DNA of 64,000 nucleotides from Chitinophaga ginsengisoli (GCF_003014595.1 NZ_PYGK01000006.1:62001-126000), one strand, 5' to 3'; positions 37,501 to 46,044 are shown, numbered from the stretch's first letter. Notes: generated from the sequence alone by a model not told the origin. Program-made: numbers and translations.

Positions 37501-38712
37501 CAATCCACTATTGACAGTGGTACAATCACCACCTGGAACTGGAGTTTTGGGGATGGGTCTACAGATGTACAAACTACCGGCGGCACATTTGACAGGTTAT
37601 ACACAAGTAAGGGCACTTATGCATTAAAGCTGGCAGTAGTGAGTGGTAATGGTTGTACCAGTGATACAGTGATGAAAAATATAGTGGTACATCCCTTGCC
37701 TGTGGCTGATTTCCGCACGCCTGTCGCGGTGTGCATGCCTGAAGGAACTGCCGCATTTACCAATGCATCTGCTGTAGGCGATCAATCTGTATTAAGCTAT
37801 CAATGGAATTTCGGCGACGGTGCCGGTACTTCTACTGCAACCAATGTTGCATATCATTACGCCGCAGCGGGTACATACAATATTACATTGTCTGTAGTAT
37901 CTGCCTATGGTTGTACGCACGATACAACTAAATCTTTCAGCGCATTTTTCAATAGCCCGGTAGCTGCTTTTACTGCTTCTCCGGATACGCTTTGCCAGGG
38001 AACTGACAATTTCTTTGCAGATGAGAGTACGGTTGCCAATGGTACTATCAGTTCGTGGGCATGGGATTTCGGGGATGGCAGTACTGACGATGTTGCTGAT
38101 CCGGTGAAAAGATTTAAAGATCCAGGTGATTATACGGTGCAACTGGTGGTGACAAGCAATGCAGGTTGTGTATCTGAGCCATTCTCTTCTCCTGTGAAGA
38201 TCTACTTACAGCCGGTAGTTGACGCAGGGCCATCATTTGTAGTGACGCAAGGTACGGTGGTGCAGTTCAAGCCTGTAGTGAATGATGAAACAGGGCTGAG
38301 CTTCAGGTGGACGCCCGTAGAAAACCTTGCCAATCCGGATGTATTAAGACCACAACTAACGGTGACGGACGATGCAACTTATACCCTGACTGCGACCGGT
38401 CTGGGAGGTTGTACCGCGAGTGATGAGCTGACGGTAAAAGTATTCAAACCTGTAAAAGTGCCTAATGCCTTTTCTCCAAACGGAGATGGTATCAATGATA
38501 CCTGGGTGCTGAGTAATCTTGCAGATTATCCCGGTTGTACAATAGAGATCTTCAACCGTTATGGGCAGCGTGTGTATCAGTCTACGGGCTATAACACTCC
38601 CTGGGATGGCACCATGAACGGGCATCCTTTACCATTGGCAACTTACTATTATGTTATACAACTGAAGAATGGATTTGCCCCGATTACTGGTTATGTTGTG
38701 TTAGTGCAATAG
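34582..38712 (+). CDS. Large surface protein: IgGFc-binding domain, PKD repeats, T9SS type B sorting domain
   Basis: Second T9SS cargo (1376 aa). The signal peptide reaches SAMGQG (~residue 36), with a longer than usual head. Residues ~38-480 hold the IgGFc-binding-like domain, clearly homologous to that in the preceding protein (EFWVGYGHHEF, GATMLMPV, IAVFSGSSRTS, DPEMIYLSP, SYGYNAGTF in the same order). PKD domains start near 606, 690, 779, 953, 1040 and 1126, each with a WDFGDG- or WNFGDG-like core. The type B sorting domain is ~1292-1376 (VPNAFSPNGDGINDTWVLSN, ending GYVVLVQ). The gap to the previous gene is only 2 bp. The protein could use the PorP/SprF proteins encoded directly after it. 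Confidence 0.92.
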   Translation: MTTFVTNIFNHMQAAVRKGAVACIFTLCGISAMGQGLSNRGKEFWVGYGHHEFMEPGFTNSQDMVVYLSAEDAATVTVSIDGTAWTRTYNIPANTVIVTETIPKSGPIDARLFSVPPSYGGTGGEGLFSNKGIHIVSNVPIVAYAHIFGSVSSGATMLMPVSTWGYSYISLNSQQSFANDCFSWMYVIAKEDNTMVEINPSESSRNGRAANVPFTVTLNKGDIYQLIGAPLGSGKGKELTGTTVRSIASASGKCFPIAVFSGSSRTSINCTGITAGTSGDNNMQQVFPYQAWGKRYLTMPISGRVATSFQTNIYKVVVKDPSTVVKRNGVQLTGLTSHMCYEFQSNTADYIEADKPVLLAQFMASQGGCPNTTGIGDPEMIYLSPIEQATKKVAFYRNNVEKIEINGLLLVIPDNGMKSLTVDGSQTFDVTYPHPNLAGYTVVVKRWPAAAAQCTVQSDSAFNAITYGLGDFESYGYNAGTFINNLNAIGQIHNEADTTKDVHAFTCVNTPLDLSVLLTYQPAKLEWQLSKQGTGITPATDVVQNTPAPAKQLLVNGVVYYQYTLPQSYQFTNAGYFDITILSTAPHIDNCNNTEEINFSVMVKGRPDAVATYSFPTGCVLDTAYFAGKDSSNGYKLAQWKWEFPGNIISTLQKPGQRLNAGTQTVKYSVATEDGCVADTSFNLTVYNKPVADFAATPAAVCAGSTVTFTDNATYGGPAPVKEWYWDFGNGDIKTNTGNAAATTVYKDYQTYIVRQVVKVSQLCMSDTLKKTVTVYAAPVASFTYPQNCISQGEQIPFTSTSSAPDGQALASYAWDFGDANATSANPDTSTLADPVHSYTYYGSYKIRHSVTTVNGCVKDTVVTATFNVKPVLTYASIPAVCESVKGTVSIALAGVTNGVTGAGIYRGPYVDDTGNFNPSAAGAGGHTVKYVFTATSGCMDSITATVTVLPAPDADFTVSPDVCLGAAVTITDQSTIDSGTITTWNWSFGDGSTDVQTTGGTFDRLYTSKGTYALKLAVVSGNGCTSDTVMKNIVVHPLPVADFRTPVAVCMPEGTAAFTNASAVGDQSVLSYQWNFGDGAGTSTATNVAYHYAAAGTYNITLSVVSAYGCTHDTTKSFSAFFNSPVAAFTASPDTLCQGTDNFFADESTVANGTISSWAWDFGDGSTDDVADPVKRFKDPGDYTVQLVVTSNAGCVSEPFSSPVKIYLQPVVDAGPSFVVTQGTVVQFKPVVNDETGLSFRWTPVENLANPDVLRPQLTVTDDATYTLTATGLGGCTASDELTVKVFKPVKVPNAFSPNGDGINDTWVLSNLADYPGCTIEIFNRYGQRVYQSTGYNTPWDGTMNGHPLPLATYYYVIQLKNGFAPITGYVVLVQ

Positions 38713-38758
38713 CAAACAAATTTCAAAAAAACATTGATCAATAAAAAATGCTGACATC

Positions 38759-39766
38759 ATGAGAACTTTTACCAAAGCATTGCTGATGCTGACCCTGGTG
38801 AGCCTTACCGGTAAAGAGCTGCAGGCGCAGTCAGACCCGCACTTCTCTGGCTACTATGTGTATCCTGCATGGTTGAATCCTGCATTGACAGGTGTGTTTG
38901 ACGGTAATTACCGCGTATCCGGTATCTACCGTTCGCAATGGGGTAGTGTAAGCAGTCCCTTTAAGACTTATGGTATAGCAGGAGAGGTGAATACGAACAG
39001 CAATATCAGCTTCGGCGCCAGTGTGCTGAACCAGAAAGCGGGTGATGGTGGTTATAACTATACGACTGCTTATGGAAGTGCTTCCTACAGTGGTGTGCGT
39101 TTTGGTGCATTTGAGCAGCACAGGTTGATGTTTGGTATCCAGGTGGGGATGATACAGCGCAGGTTCGATCCTTCCAGACTGCATTTCGGAGATCAATGGA
39201 ATCCTATTACCGGGTATAATCCGGGGCAGGCAACAAATGATATGTTCAACAAAACATCGGCTGCTACATTCGATGCAGGGGCAGGCGTGCTGTATTATGA
39301 TGCACAGCCAGGTAAGAAATATAATGTGTATGGCGGCTTTTCTGTGATGCACCTGAACAGACCCAGTGATCAGTTCAGCGCTACAGGAGATGCCCGTATA
39401 CCGATGCGTGCTACAGCTCATGCGGGGGTAAGGGTGATGATCTCTGAGCTGTTCAGTCTTACGCCGAATGTATTGTATATGAAACAGGGATCTGCACAGG
39501 AGAAAATGTTTGGCGCTTATGGACAGTATGCTGCTGCTCCTGAGACGGATGTGATGCTGGGTGCGAACTACCGTTTTAAGGATGCTTTCTCTGTATATAC
39601 CGGTGTAAGTTATAAGAGTTTCATGCTGGGACTGAGTTATGATGTGAACTCGTCTGACCTGGGTAAGATCACCAGGGGCTCCAACAGTTTTGAGTTATCC
39701 TTATCATTCATCGGCAGGAAATCAGTGAAGACACCGGCAGGTGATTTCGTTTGTCCAAGGTTATAA
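38759..39766 (+). CDS. PorP/SprF-family T9SS outer-membrane protein (first copy)
   Basis: Outer-membrane beta-barrel of the PorP/SprF family. SprF of Flavobacterium johnsoniae is needed to export or anchor the type B cargo SprB encoded next to it. Signal peptide to ELQAQ (residue ~23), then the family opening SDPHFSGYYVYPAWLNPALT with YRVSGIYRSQWGSV, and barrel strands to the end (MLGLSYDVNSSDL, FELSLSFIGRK). Length 335 aa is typical. It sits 46 bp after the second giant cargo and 18 bp before the OmpA/PD40 gene. Its likely partners are the two CHU_C proteins upstream. Confidence 0.93.
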   Translation: MRTFTKALLMLTLVSLTGKELQAQSDPHFSGYYVYPAWLNPALTGVFDGNYRVSGIYRSQWGSVSSPFKTYGIAGEVNTNSNISFGASVLNQKAGDGGYNYTTAYGSASYSGVRFGAFEQHRLMFGIQVGMIQRRFDPSRLHFGDQWNPITGYNPGQATNDMFNKTSAATFDAGAGVLYYDAQPGKKYNVYGGFSVMHLNRPSDQFSATGDARIPMRATAHAGVRVMISELFSLTPNVLYMKQGSAQEKMFGAYGQYAAAPETDVMLGANYRFKDAFSVYTGVSYKSFMLGLSYDVNSSDLGKITRGSNSFELSLSFIGRKSVKTPAGDFVCPRL

Positions 39767-39784
39767 AGAAAAAATTATTGCATC

Positions 39785-41551
39785 ATGAAGAAATTATTTC
39801 TGACAGTTATAGGCCTGGCCGTTATGCAGCTGGCATGGGCGCAACATAAAGCAAGTTACCTGAGGGCCGCGGACAGTTATTATAAGCAGGCAGATTATTA
39901 TTCAGCATCCCTGTATTATGAGAAATTCCTGGCCGTAAATACGAAAGGAAATACAACAAGTGCATACAGCCCTTATGCTGCACCTGGTGGTTCTGCAAAG
40001 ATAGCGCCTGCGGCTGATGAGATACAGGCTGCCTATCAGCTGGCAGACAGTTACCGCCGGTTGCATGATCCTGTGAAAGCAGCACCTTTGTTTGGTAAGG
40101 TGGTGGCGGCTGATAGTACCCGCTTTCCATTGGCAGCTTATTATTACGGAGAGAGTTTACGTGCCATCGCACAATATGATGCAGCCGCGTCTGCATTCAA
40201 AACTTTCCTGTCACAATACAATCAGAAAGATACTTACAGTGTAACGGCGGAGCAGGAGTTGCGTAATCTGTCCTATATCCGCGAGCAGTTACAGAAAAAA
40301 GAACTGTCCGATTATCATATCAGGAAAGCGCCATCTGTGCTGAATGCCGGTGGCGCTACCTATGCCCCTGTATGGGCAGGTGATCAGTTGCTCTTTACTT
40401 CAACGAAAGAATCAAATTATGTGAACCGCATTTACATGGCGAAAGACACGGTGGCTGCTGCTATCAGTAAAGCAAACATAACACAGCCATCTAAAACGCA
40501 TCAGGGTGCGATCAGTGTGTCTGCAGATGGTAACACGCTTTACCTGACACAGTGGACTGTGGCAGATGGCAAAAAATCCGCAGCTATCTATACCAGCCGT
40601 AAAGAAGGTGATAAATGGAGTGAACCTGTAAAACTGAGTGATGTAGTGAATGCTACAGGCACCAATACGCAGCAGCCTTTCGTCATGGCGGATGGTCATC
40701 ATCTTCTGTTTGCGAGTGACAGAGCAGGCGGTTCAGGAGGATATGATCTTTATTCCGCAGAGCTGGATGCCAGTGGGAAACCGCTGGCTGTACAAAATCT
40801 TGGACCAACCATTAATACTTCCGCCAATGAAGAAGCCCCATTCTTTCACCCTGCGTCCGGTACACTGGTGTTTGCCAGTGACGGGAGAACAGGGATGGGC
40901 GGATTCGATCTCTATTATGCAAAGGGCAGCCTGGGTAAATGGGATGCACCTGTGAACTTCGGTTACCCGGTGAATGATGTGAAGGATGATATGTATTTCT
41001 TCAGCCGTAGTAAGTCTGAGTATATCCTGGAAGATGCCTGGTTTTCTTCTGATCGCTCTGCAGAATGCTGTCTTGAGCTTTTCAGCCTGCATCTGGCGCC
41101 GCCACCGCCTCCTGTGAAGGAGGAACCGGTAGTAATTGTAACGAAGCCTGCTCCGACTTTGGCAGACACTATCCTGAGCGCACCTGTGAATACCGCCATC
41201 ACTATGCAGGAGATCTACTATGAGCTGAATGAGTTTGAGGTGACGCCAGCTTCACATCCTGCATTAGATAAACTGGTGGAATTGCTGAACGGTCATCCGC
41301 AGATGGAAATAGAGATCAGTGCACATACTGACAATACCGGTAGCGCCGCATTTAACCAAAGGCTATCAGAGAAGCGTGCATTGAACTGTGTGGCTTACCT
41401 GGTGAGCAAAGGCATCAACAAGAAACGCCTGCAATACAAAGGTTATGGTGCAACAAGGCCCGTAGCGCCCAATACTTTAGCTGACGGATCAGATAATCCT
41501 GAAGGAAGAAGGCTGAACAGGCGTATAGAACTGAAGATCTTAAAACAGTAA
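39785..41551 (+). CDS. OmpA-family protein with TPR and PD40 propeller (PorE-like)
   Basis: Periplasmic or outer-membrane-linked protein that can hold peptidoglycan. Signal peptide to LAWAQ (~residue 20). TPR-like helices at ~25-190 (YLRAADSYYKQADYYSASLY), a WD40/PD40 propeller at ~200-420 (SVSADGNTLYLTQW, HHLLFASDRAGGSGGYDLY, TLVFASDGRTGMGGFDLYYA), a Pro-rich linker (PPPPPVKEEP), and an OmpA C-terminal domain from ~470 with ISAHTDNTGSAAFNQRLSEK and RRLNRRIELKIL. This order matches PorE-type proteins of T9SS loci, which tie the export machine to the cell wall. It lies between two PorP/SprF genes, with an 18-bp gap before it and a 4-bp gap after it. Confidence 0.92.
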   Translation: MKKLFLTVIGLAVMQLAWAQHKASYLRAADSYYKQADYYSASLYYEKFLAVNTKGNTTSAYSPYAAPGGSAKIAPAADEIQAAYQLADSYRRLHDPVKAAPLFGKVVAADSTRFPLAAYYYGESLRAIAQYDAAASAFKTFLSQYNQKDTYSVTAEQELRNLSYIREQLQKKELSDYHIRKAPSVLNAGGATYAPVWAGDQLLFTSTKESNYVNRIYMAKDTVAAAISKANITQPSKTHQGAISVSADGNTLYLTQWTVADGKKSAAIYTSRKEGDKWSEPVKLSDVVNATGTNTQQPFVMADGHHLLFASDRAGGSGGYDLYSAELDASGKPLAVQNLGPTINTSANEEAPFFHPASGTLVFASDGRTGMGGFDLYYAKGSLGKWDAPVNFGYPVNDVKDDMYFFSRSKSEYILEDAWFSSDRSAECCLELFSLHLAPPPPPVKEEPVVIVTKPAPTLADTILSAPVNTAITMQEIYYELNEFEVTPASHPALDKLVELLNGHPQMEIEISAHTDNTGSAAFNQRLSEKRALNCVAYLVSKGINKKRLQYKGYGATRPVAPNTLADGSDNPEGRRLNRRIELKILKQ

Positions 41552-41555
41552 CATA

Positions 41556-42596
41556 ATGCAGTTGAAGGGCATGATAGCTGTCATCATACTTGTACTGGCC
41601 CTGTTGCCGGTACAGGTATTGGCGCAGCAGCAACCGCACTATACACAGTATGTGCTGAATACGTTCATCATCAATCCGGCAGTAGCGGGTATTGAGAACT
41701 ACTGGGATGTGAAGGCCAGTCACCGGCATCAGTGGGCGGGGCTGAATGGCAGTCCGGTTACGACCTACCTGACAGTGCACGGTCCATTAAGTACGACGGA
41801 TTATCCGCAGGCTTCTGCTACGGGCTTTAATCCGGAGGGATCGAATCCGCGGGGAAAGGCATACTGGGAGTCTTATTCAGCGCCAGCGTCGCATGCCGGT
41901 GCAGGATTGACTATCCTGAATGATCGTACGGGGCCGCTGAACAGGTTTTCGATAAGTGGTACTTATGCCCATCACATTGGCATAGCGCCTGGAACCAGTC
42001 TGAGTTTAGGTATTTCGCTAGGTGCGCAGCGCATCTCCCTGGACGCATCGAAACTGGAATTTCAGAACCCATCTGATCCTGCTATCGCAGGCAGTACGGT
42101 GTTAGGAAAATGGCGTCCGGATGTGAGTATTGGTATGTACCTGTATTCTTCACAATACTTTGCCGGTATCTCTGCACAGAATATAGTACCAGCAGCAATA
42201 GGTTTTGATAACGGAAAGGTGATGGGTGACAGTGTGTATCGTGGGAAGCTGGTACCGCATCTGTTTGGTACCGCTGGTTACCGGTTGTGGGTAAATGAGG
42301 ACCTGAGCCTGCTGCCTTCTGTAATGATCAAATATGTGACTGCATTACCCCTGAGCCTTGATGTGAATGCTAAACTGCAATACCGTGATCGTGCATGGGT
42401 AGGTGCTTCCTATCGCCATAAAGACGGTATCGCCGCCATGCTGGGTATTAATGTGAATGCCACTTTCAATGTGGGATATGCCTATGATTATACTACTTCG
42501 GGATTGAATATCGCCAGCCATGGTTCTCATGAGATTGTGATAGGAATCATGATCGGAAACCGCTTTGCTGACCTATGTCCGCGGAATGTCTGGTAG
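41556..42596 (+). CDS. PorP/SprF-family T9SS outer-membrane protein (second copy)
   Basis: Second PorP/SprF barrel of the operon (346 aa). Signal peptide MQLKGMIAVIILVLALLPVQVLAQ, then QQPHYTQYVLNTFIINPAVA and HRHQWAGLNGSP, the classical PorP/SprF start. The C-terminus is GSHEIVIGIMIGNRFADLCP. It differs strongly from the first copy and contains an insert-like stretch (SATGFNPEGSNPRGKAYWES, residues ~88-107). Two different SprF-like proteins behind two type B cargos suggests one partner each. It is the last gene of the tightly spaced block. Confidence 0.93.
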   Translation: MQLKGMIAVIILVLALLPVQVLAQQQPHYTQYVLNTFIINPAVAGIENYWDVKASHRHQWAGLNGSPVTTYLTVHGPLSTTDYPQASATGFNPEGSNPRGKAYWESYSAPASHAGAGLTILNDRTGPLNRFSISGTYAHHIGIAPGTSLSLGISLGAQRISLDASKLEFQNPSDPAIAGSTVLGKWRPDVSIGMYLYSSQYFAGISAQNIVPAAIGFDNGKVMGDSVYRGKLVPHLFGTAGYRLWVNEDLSLLPSVMIKYVTALPLSLDVNAKLQYRDRAWVGASYRHKDGIAAMLGINVNATFNVGYAYDYTTSGLNIASHGSHEIVIGIMIGNRFADLCPRNVW

Positions 42597-42678
42597 GATT
42601 TGGGACTTAACGGAAACGCTTTTATTAAAAAAAACGACTAATCACTTTAACACTTAAAATTAAAACCTAAATCGAAAC

Positions 42679-43266
42679 ATGAGAAAAATGTCTTTGTATG
42701 CCCTGTTGTTATGTGGAATCTGCTTATTTGGTGCATGTGGAAAAGATGGTGCTGCCGGTCCTAAAGGAGATACCGGTGCAACTGGTCCTGCGGGTCCTGC
42801 AGGCCCTAAGGGGGCGGATGGGGAAAATGCTACTTCCGGTGTTATTTATTCTGACTGGCTGGACGTAACATACCAGGCTGTTACAGAAGATACCGATACA
42901 GATGGTAATGGTAAGCTGGATACTATCTTTTTTGGTGCACAGATTGATGCGCCGAAACTGACAGACGAGATTCTGTCTACCGGAGATATTAAGGTGTTCA
43001 TCAATACCTATTCCGAAGCTGAAAAGGACGTTGCTCCATTGCCTTACACAAACCCGTTCAGCGGCGCCAGTATTAACGCGTCTTATGGATTGCAGCTGAT
43101 CACCCTGATCGCGAATGGACCCTTTAATACAGTTACTGAAAATGGCGTTAAATACCAGCAGTACAGATATGTGTTGATTCCTGGTGGTACCGAAGCGCGT
43201 AAAGCTGCCGGTATTGACTGGAATGACTACAAACAGGTAAAGGCTTACCTGCATCTGAAAGACTAA
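42679..43266 (+). CDS. Lipoprotein with short collagen-like repeat
   Basis: Lipoprotein with the lipobox ICLFGACGKDG (Cys20). Directly after it are about nine G-x-y triplets, GKDGAAGPKGDTGATGPAG and onward to ~residue 48, as in bacterial collagen-like proteins. The remaining ~145 residues (SGVIYSDWLDVTYQAVTED to KQVKAYLHLKD) form an uncharacterised beta-rich domain with an Asp-rich DTDTDGNGKLD loop that could bind calcium. Proteins with this exact build (collagen tract plus this domain) are common single genes in Chitinophagaceae. It lies 82 bp past the T9SS operon, has its own terminator, and may or may not be read with it. Confidence 0.8.
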   Translation: MRKMSLYALLLCGICLFGACGKDGAAGPKGDTGATGPAGPAGPKGADGENATSGVIYSDWLDVTYQAVTEDTDTDGNGKLDTIFFGAQIDAPKLTDEILSTGDIKVFINTYSEAEKDVAPLPYTNPFSGASINASYGLQLITLIANGPFNTVTENGVKYQQYRYVLIPGGTEARKAAGIDWNDYKQVKAYLHLKD

Positions 43267-43283
43267 TCATTTAAAAAGCTTAG

Positions 43284-43317
43284 AAAAAAGAGACTCCGGC
43301 TTTGGAGTCTCTTTTTT
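43284..43317 (+). terminator. Intrinsic terminator after the collagen-like lipoprotein
   Basis: Perfect 14-bp stem AAAAAAGAGACTCC / GGAGTCTCTTTTTT with a six-base loop. The loop-side bases also hold the TTTG of the next gene's promoter. Confidence 0.9.
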
Positions 43318-43331
43318 CATTTGTACTTTGC
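43301..43331 (+). promoter_or_regulatory. Promoter of the GH92 gene overlapping a terminator hairpin
   Basis: TTTG at 43301-43304 and TACTTTGC at 43324-43331, 19 bases apart. The -7 box is identical to that at 53013. Because the TTG at 43328 lies inside this box, translation must start at the ATG at 43358. Confidence 0.6.
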
Positions 43332-43357
43332 CTGTTCTGATCATTCAAAAAGAAGTT

Positions 43358-45589
43358 ATGAAAAGTTACAGGCACTTGATAAGTACAACTATTTTACTAT
43401 TAGGATCGGTCACTGCGGTCGTGGCTCAACAGCCATTGAAGATCAGCAATGTATCGTATGTAGATCCCACTATCGGCAGTGTAGGGCTTATACTGGAACC
43501 TACCCGTCCGGCGATGTACCTGCCTAACAGTATGGTAAGAGTATTTCCCGGGCGTAAAGATCAGCTGGATGATAAGATCAGCTATTTCCCCCTGACGATC
43601 GCTTCTCACCGTCAGGAGAGCCTGTTCGGGTTCCTGCCTGTCTCCGGAGAGATCAATGATAATAACTGGCGCCAATCCCGGGTATCTGACAGAGAGGAAA
43701 CTTCGCCATATAAATACAGTGTTTACCTGGATGATACTGACAATGTGCAGTTCTCACCTACTGCCCGCAGCGGTTATTTCAGTATCCGTTTTGCTGATAA
43801 TACGCCTCATCAGTTACGGTTCAGCATCCTTAATGAGGAGGGTGAGTTGTCTGCCAGCGGAAAGCGTGTCATCACCGGGAAAGAAAACTTCAGTGGTATG
43901 AGTGCTTACTTTTATGCGGAGCTGAATACAGATATTACAGGTACAAGCTATCGTGGCGATAATAAACACCTGTTTGTGGCAACAGGGAATAAAGCGCAGC
44001 GGGTGGATGTGCGTTACGGCATATCCTTCGTAAGTATGGAGCAGGCGAAAGCGAATCTCCAGAAAGAGATCCCCGAATGGGGTATTGCTGCTGTTACCAA
44101 CAAGGCGTTCCAGGCATGGGATAAAGTGCTGGGGCAAATCAATGTGAAAGGCGGTACTCCTGCACAGAAAAGAGTATTCTATACTTCGCTGTATCGCGCA
44201 TATGAGCGTATGGTGAACATCAATGAATATGGCAAGTACTACAGCGCATACGACCACCAGGTACATACATCAGATAAGCCTTTTTATGTGGATAACTGGC
44301 TGTGGGATACCTACATTGCCCTGGAGCCATTACAGACCCTATTGAACCCGGCTATGGAGGCAGATAAGATCCGTTCTTATGTGACCATGTATGAGCAGAG
44401 TGGCTGGATGCCTTCTTTTTCTATTCTGTGGGGTGATAATCCCTGTATGACGGGCAATCACGCTGCCGCCTGGATGGCGGATGCCTGGTTCAAAGGTGTC
44501 AGGGACTTTGATATTAAAAAGGCTTACGAGGGACTGAAAAAGAACTCTTTGGAAGCTACGTTGCTACCCTGGAAGAATGGTCCGGCTACTTCGCTGGATT
44601 CCTTTTACAATGAGCACGGTTATATGCCGGCGCTGAAACCGAATGAGAAGGAAACTGTAAAGGAAGTACATGGTTTTGAACGTCGTCAGGCAGTGGCGGT
44701 AACACTGGAAAACAGTTATGACGACTGGTGTATTGCGCAGCTGGCGAAAGCAGCAGGCAAACCTGAAGATGTTGCCCTGTTCCTGAAACGGGCTGCCAAC
44801 TATAAAAATGTGTATCGTGCAGATCACGGATTTATGTGGCCGAAAGATGCGGATGGTAACTGGATAGAGCCGTTTGATCCTAAATTCTCCGGTGGTCAGG
44901 GTGGACGTGATTACTTCACAGAAAACAATGCTTACACTTATAACTGGGATGTAAAACATGACCTGCATGGCCTGTTTGACCTGATGGGTGGCCGTGCGAA
45001 GGCAGAAGAAAAGCTGGACCAGCTGTTCCGTGAGGGCCTGGGGCGCAGTAAATACCAGTTGTGGTATACCTTCCCGGATGCTACCGGCCTGGTAGGACAG
45101 TTTGTGATGGGGAATGAGCCGAGCTTCCACATCCCTTACCTGTACAACTATATGGGTGCTCCCTGGAAGACACAGAAACGCATCCGTATGCTGTTGGACA
45201 CTTGGTACACAGACAACCTGTTCGGTATTCCGGGTGATGAAGACGGTGGGGGTATGACAGCTTTTGTGGTATTCTCCATGATGGGCTTCTGTCCGGTAAC
45301 ACCTGGTATTCCTGTGTATAATATCGGTAGTCCTGTATTTGAAGAAGTGACTATCAAACTGTCGAATGGGAAGGTATTTACCGTATCAGCACCGGGTAGT
45401 TCGGCTAAGAACAAATACATCCAGCAAGCCTCTTTGAATGGTCAGCCTTTGAATACACCCTGGTTTACACATCAGGCGCTGCTGAAAGGTGGGGTACTGA
45501 AACTGGTGATGGGAGAAGCGCCTAATAAACAGTGGGGCAATGGGGAGCAGGCTGCGCCGCCTTCTTCGCTGGAATATAAACCGGAATAA
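43358..45589 (+). CDS. GH92 family glycosyl hydrolase (alpha-mannosidase family)
   Basis: Exported exo-acting alpha-mannosidase-family enzyme; GH92 members are calcium-dependent inverting enzymes acting on mannans and N-glycans. I start it at the ATG at 43358, which gives the signal peptide MKSYRHLISTTILLLGSVTAVVAQ and follows the promoter. The N-terminal beta-sandwich begins VDPTIGSVG; the (alpha/alpha)6 domain has DNWLWDTYIALEPLQTLLNP, GWMPSFSILWGDNPCMTGNH, VTLENSYDDWCIAQLAKAAG and IPGDEDGGGMTAFVVFSMMG. In most GH92 enzymes the last motif reads GNxDxGQM; here it is GDEDGGGM, so the acidic cluster stays but Asn and Gln are changed. Length 743 aa is normal. The linkage cut is not predictable. 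It has its own terminator and is not in a glycan operon here. Confidence 0.92.
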   Translation: MKSYRHLISTTILLLGSVTAVVAQQPLKISNVSYVDPTIGSVGLILEPTRPAMYLPNSMVRVFPGRKDQLDDKISYFPLTIASHRQESLFGFLPVSGEINDNNWRQSRVSDREETSPYKYSVYLDDTDNVQFSPTARSGYFSIRFADNTPHQLRFSILNEEGELSASGKRVITGKENFSGMSAYFYAELNTDITGTSYRGDNKHLFVATGNKAQRVDVRYGISFVSMEQAKANLQKEIPEWGIAAVTNKAFQAWDKVLGQINVKGGTPAQKRVFYTSLYRAYERMVNINEYGKYYSAYDHQVHTSDKPFYVDNWLWDTYIALEPLQTLLNPAMEADKIRSYVTMYEQSGWMPSFSILWGDNPCMTGNHAAAWMADAWFKGVRDFDIKKAYEGLKKNSLEATLLPWKNGPATSLDSFYNEHGYMPALKPNEKETVKEVHGFERRQAVAVTLENSYDDWCIAQLAKAAGKPEDVALFLKRAANYKNVYRADHGFMWPKDADGNWIEPFDPKFSGGQGGRDYFTENNAYTYNWDVKHDLHGLFDLMGGRAKAEEKLDQLFREGLGRSKYQLWYTFPDATGLVGQFVMGNEPSFHIPYLYNYMGAPWKTQKRIRMLLDTWYTDNLFGIPGDEDGGGMTAFVVFSMMGFCPVTPGIPVYNIGSPVFEEVTIKLSNGKVFTVSAPGSSAKNKYIQQASLNGQPLNTPWFTHQALLKGGVLKLVMGEAPNKQWGNGEQAAPPSSLEYKPE

Positions 45590-45626
45590 TAAGAGCGATC
45601 TGATTTATCCGGCAGATAATATCTGC

Positions 45627-45673
45627 ATACAGCCGTGATCATTATTATTGAATGATTGCGGCTGTATTTTTTT
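45627..45673 (+). terminator. Intrinsic terminator of the GH92 gene
   Basis: ATACAGCCGTGATCATT pairs with AATGATTGCGGCTGTAT, followed by seven T residues. Confidence 0.88.
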
Positions 45674-46044
45674 GGGCTGGATGTATTGCTGTGCAGATAT
45701 CACTAATGTCAGATTTACAATTATTTAGTTTCATCATCCTTGCATAAACGTTATTCACGATCTGGCCTCACTAAAAATTTATTTTAAAAAAGATAGCCGA
45801 TTTATAATAACATTTTCACTGCTGCGTTATAGTTGGTGGAAACCCGGCCGGTAACCCTCATGACCTATAGTTTAATAGCCCGGAAACAATCATGTAACAA
45901 CAGCCCGAATCCTTAATTACCGTTACCCAAGTCTACAGGCTTAATGCCTATTGTTACTCATTTCCGTAATGGGAGCAATATGTAATATGCTACTGTCTGG
46001 ACTATGTTCTACTCACAATTATCAACTTAAAAAATCTCAATCGT
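45674..46044. other. Gene-free region before the unknown lipoprotein
   Basis: No gene, tRNA or recognised riboswitch was found. A weak promoter-like CATCCTTGC at about 45739 would give a leader of ~290 bases. The sequence ACCCGGCCGGTAACC (45842-45856) is locally GC-rich and symmetrical inside an AT-rich region. Confidence 0.4.

Noticed and set aside
42739..42837. Collagen-like GxY repeat as a phage or eukaryote-derived gene
   Set aside because: The lipobox directly before the repeat and the Bacteroidota-type C-terminal domain fit an ordinary lipoprotein of this group.
43328..43357. TTG start 30 bases upstream of the GH92 ATG
   Set aside because: This TTG lies within the -7 box TACTTTGC of the promoter, so it cannot be in the transcript; the ATG at 43358 gives a good signal peptide.
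45674..46044. Riboswitch in the long leader before the unknown lipoprotein
   Set aside because: No TPP, cobalamin, SAM, FMN or lysine box could be recognised, and no anti-terminator pair was found.
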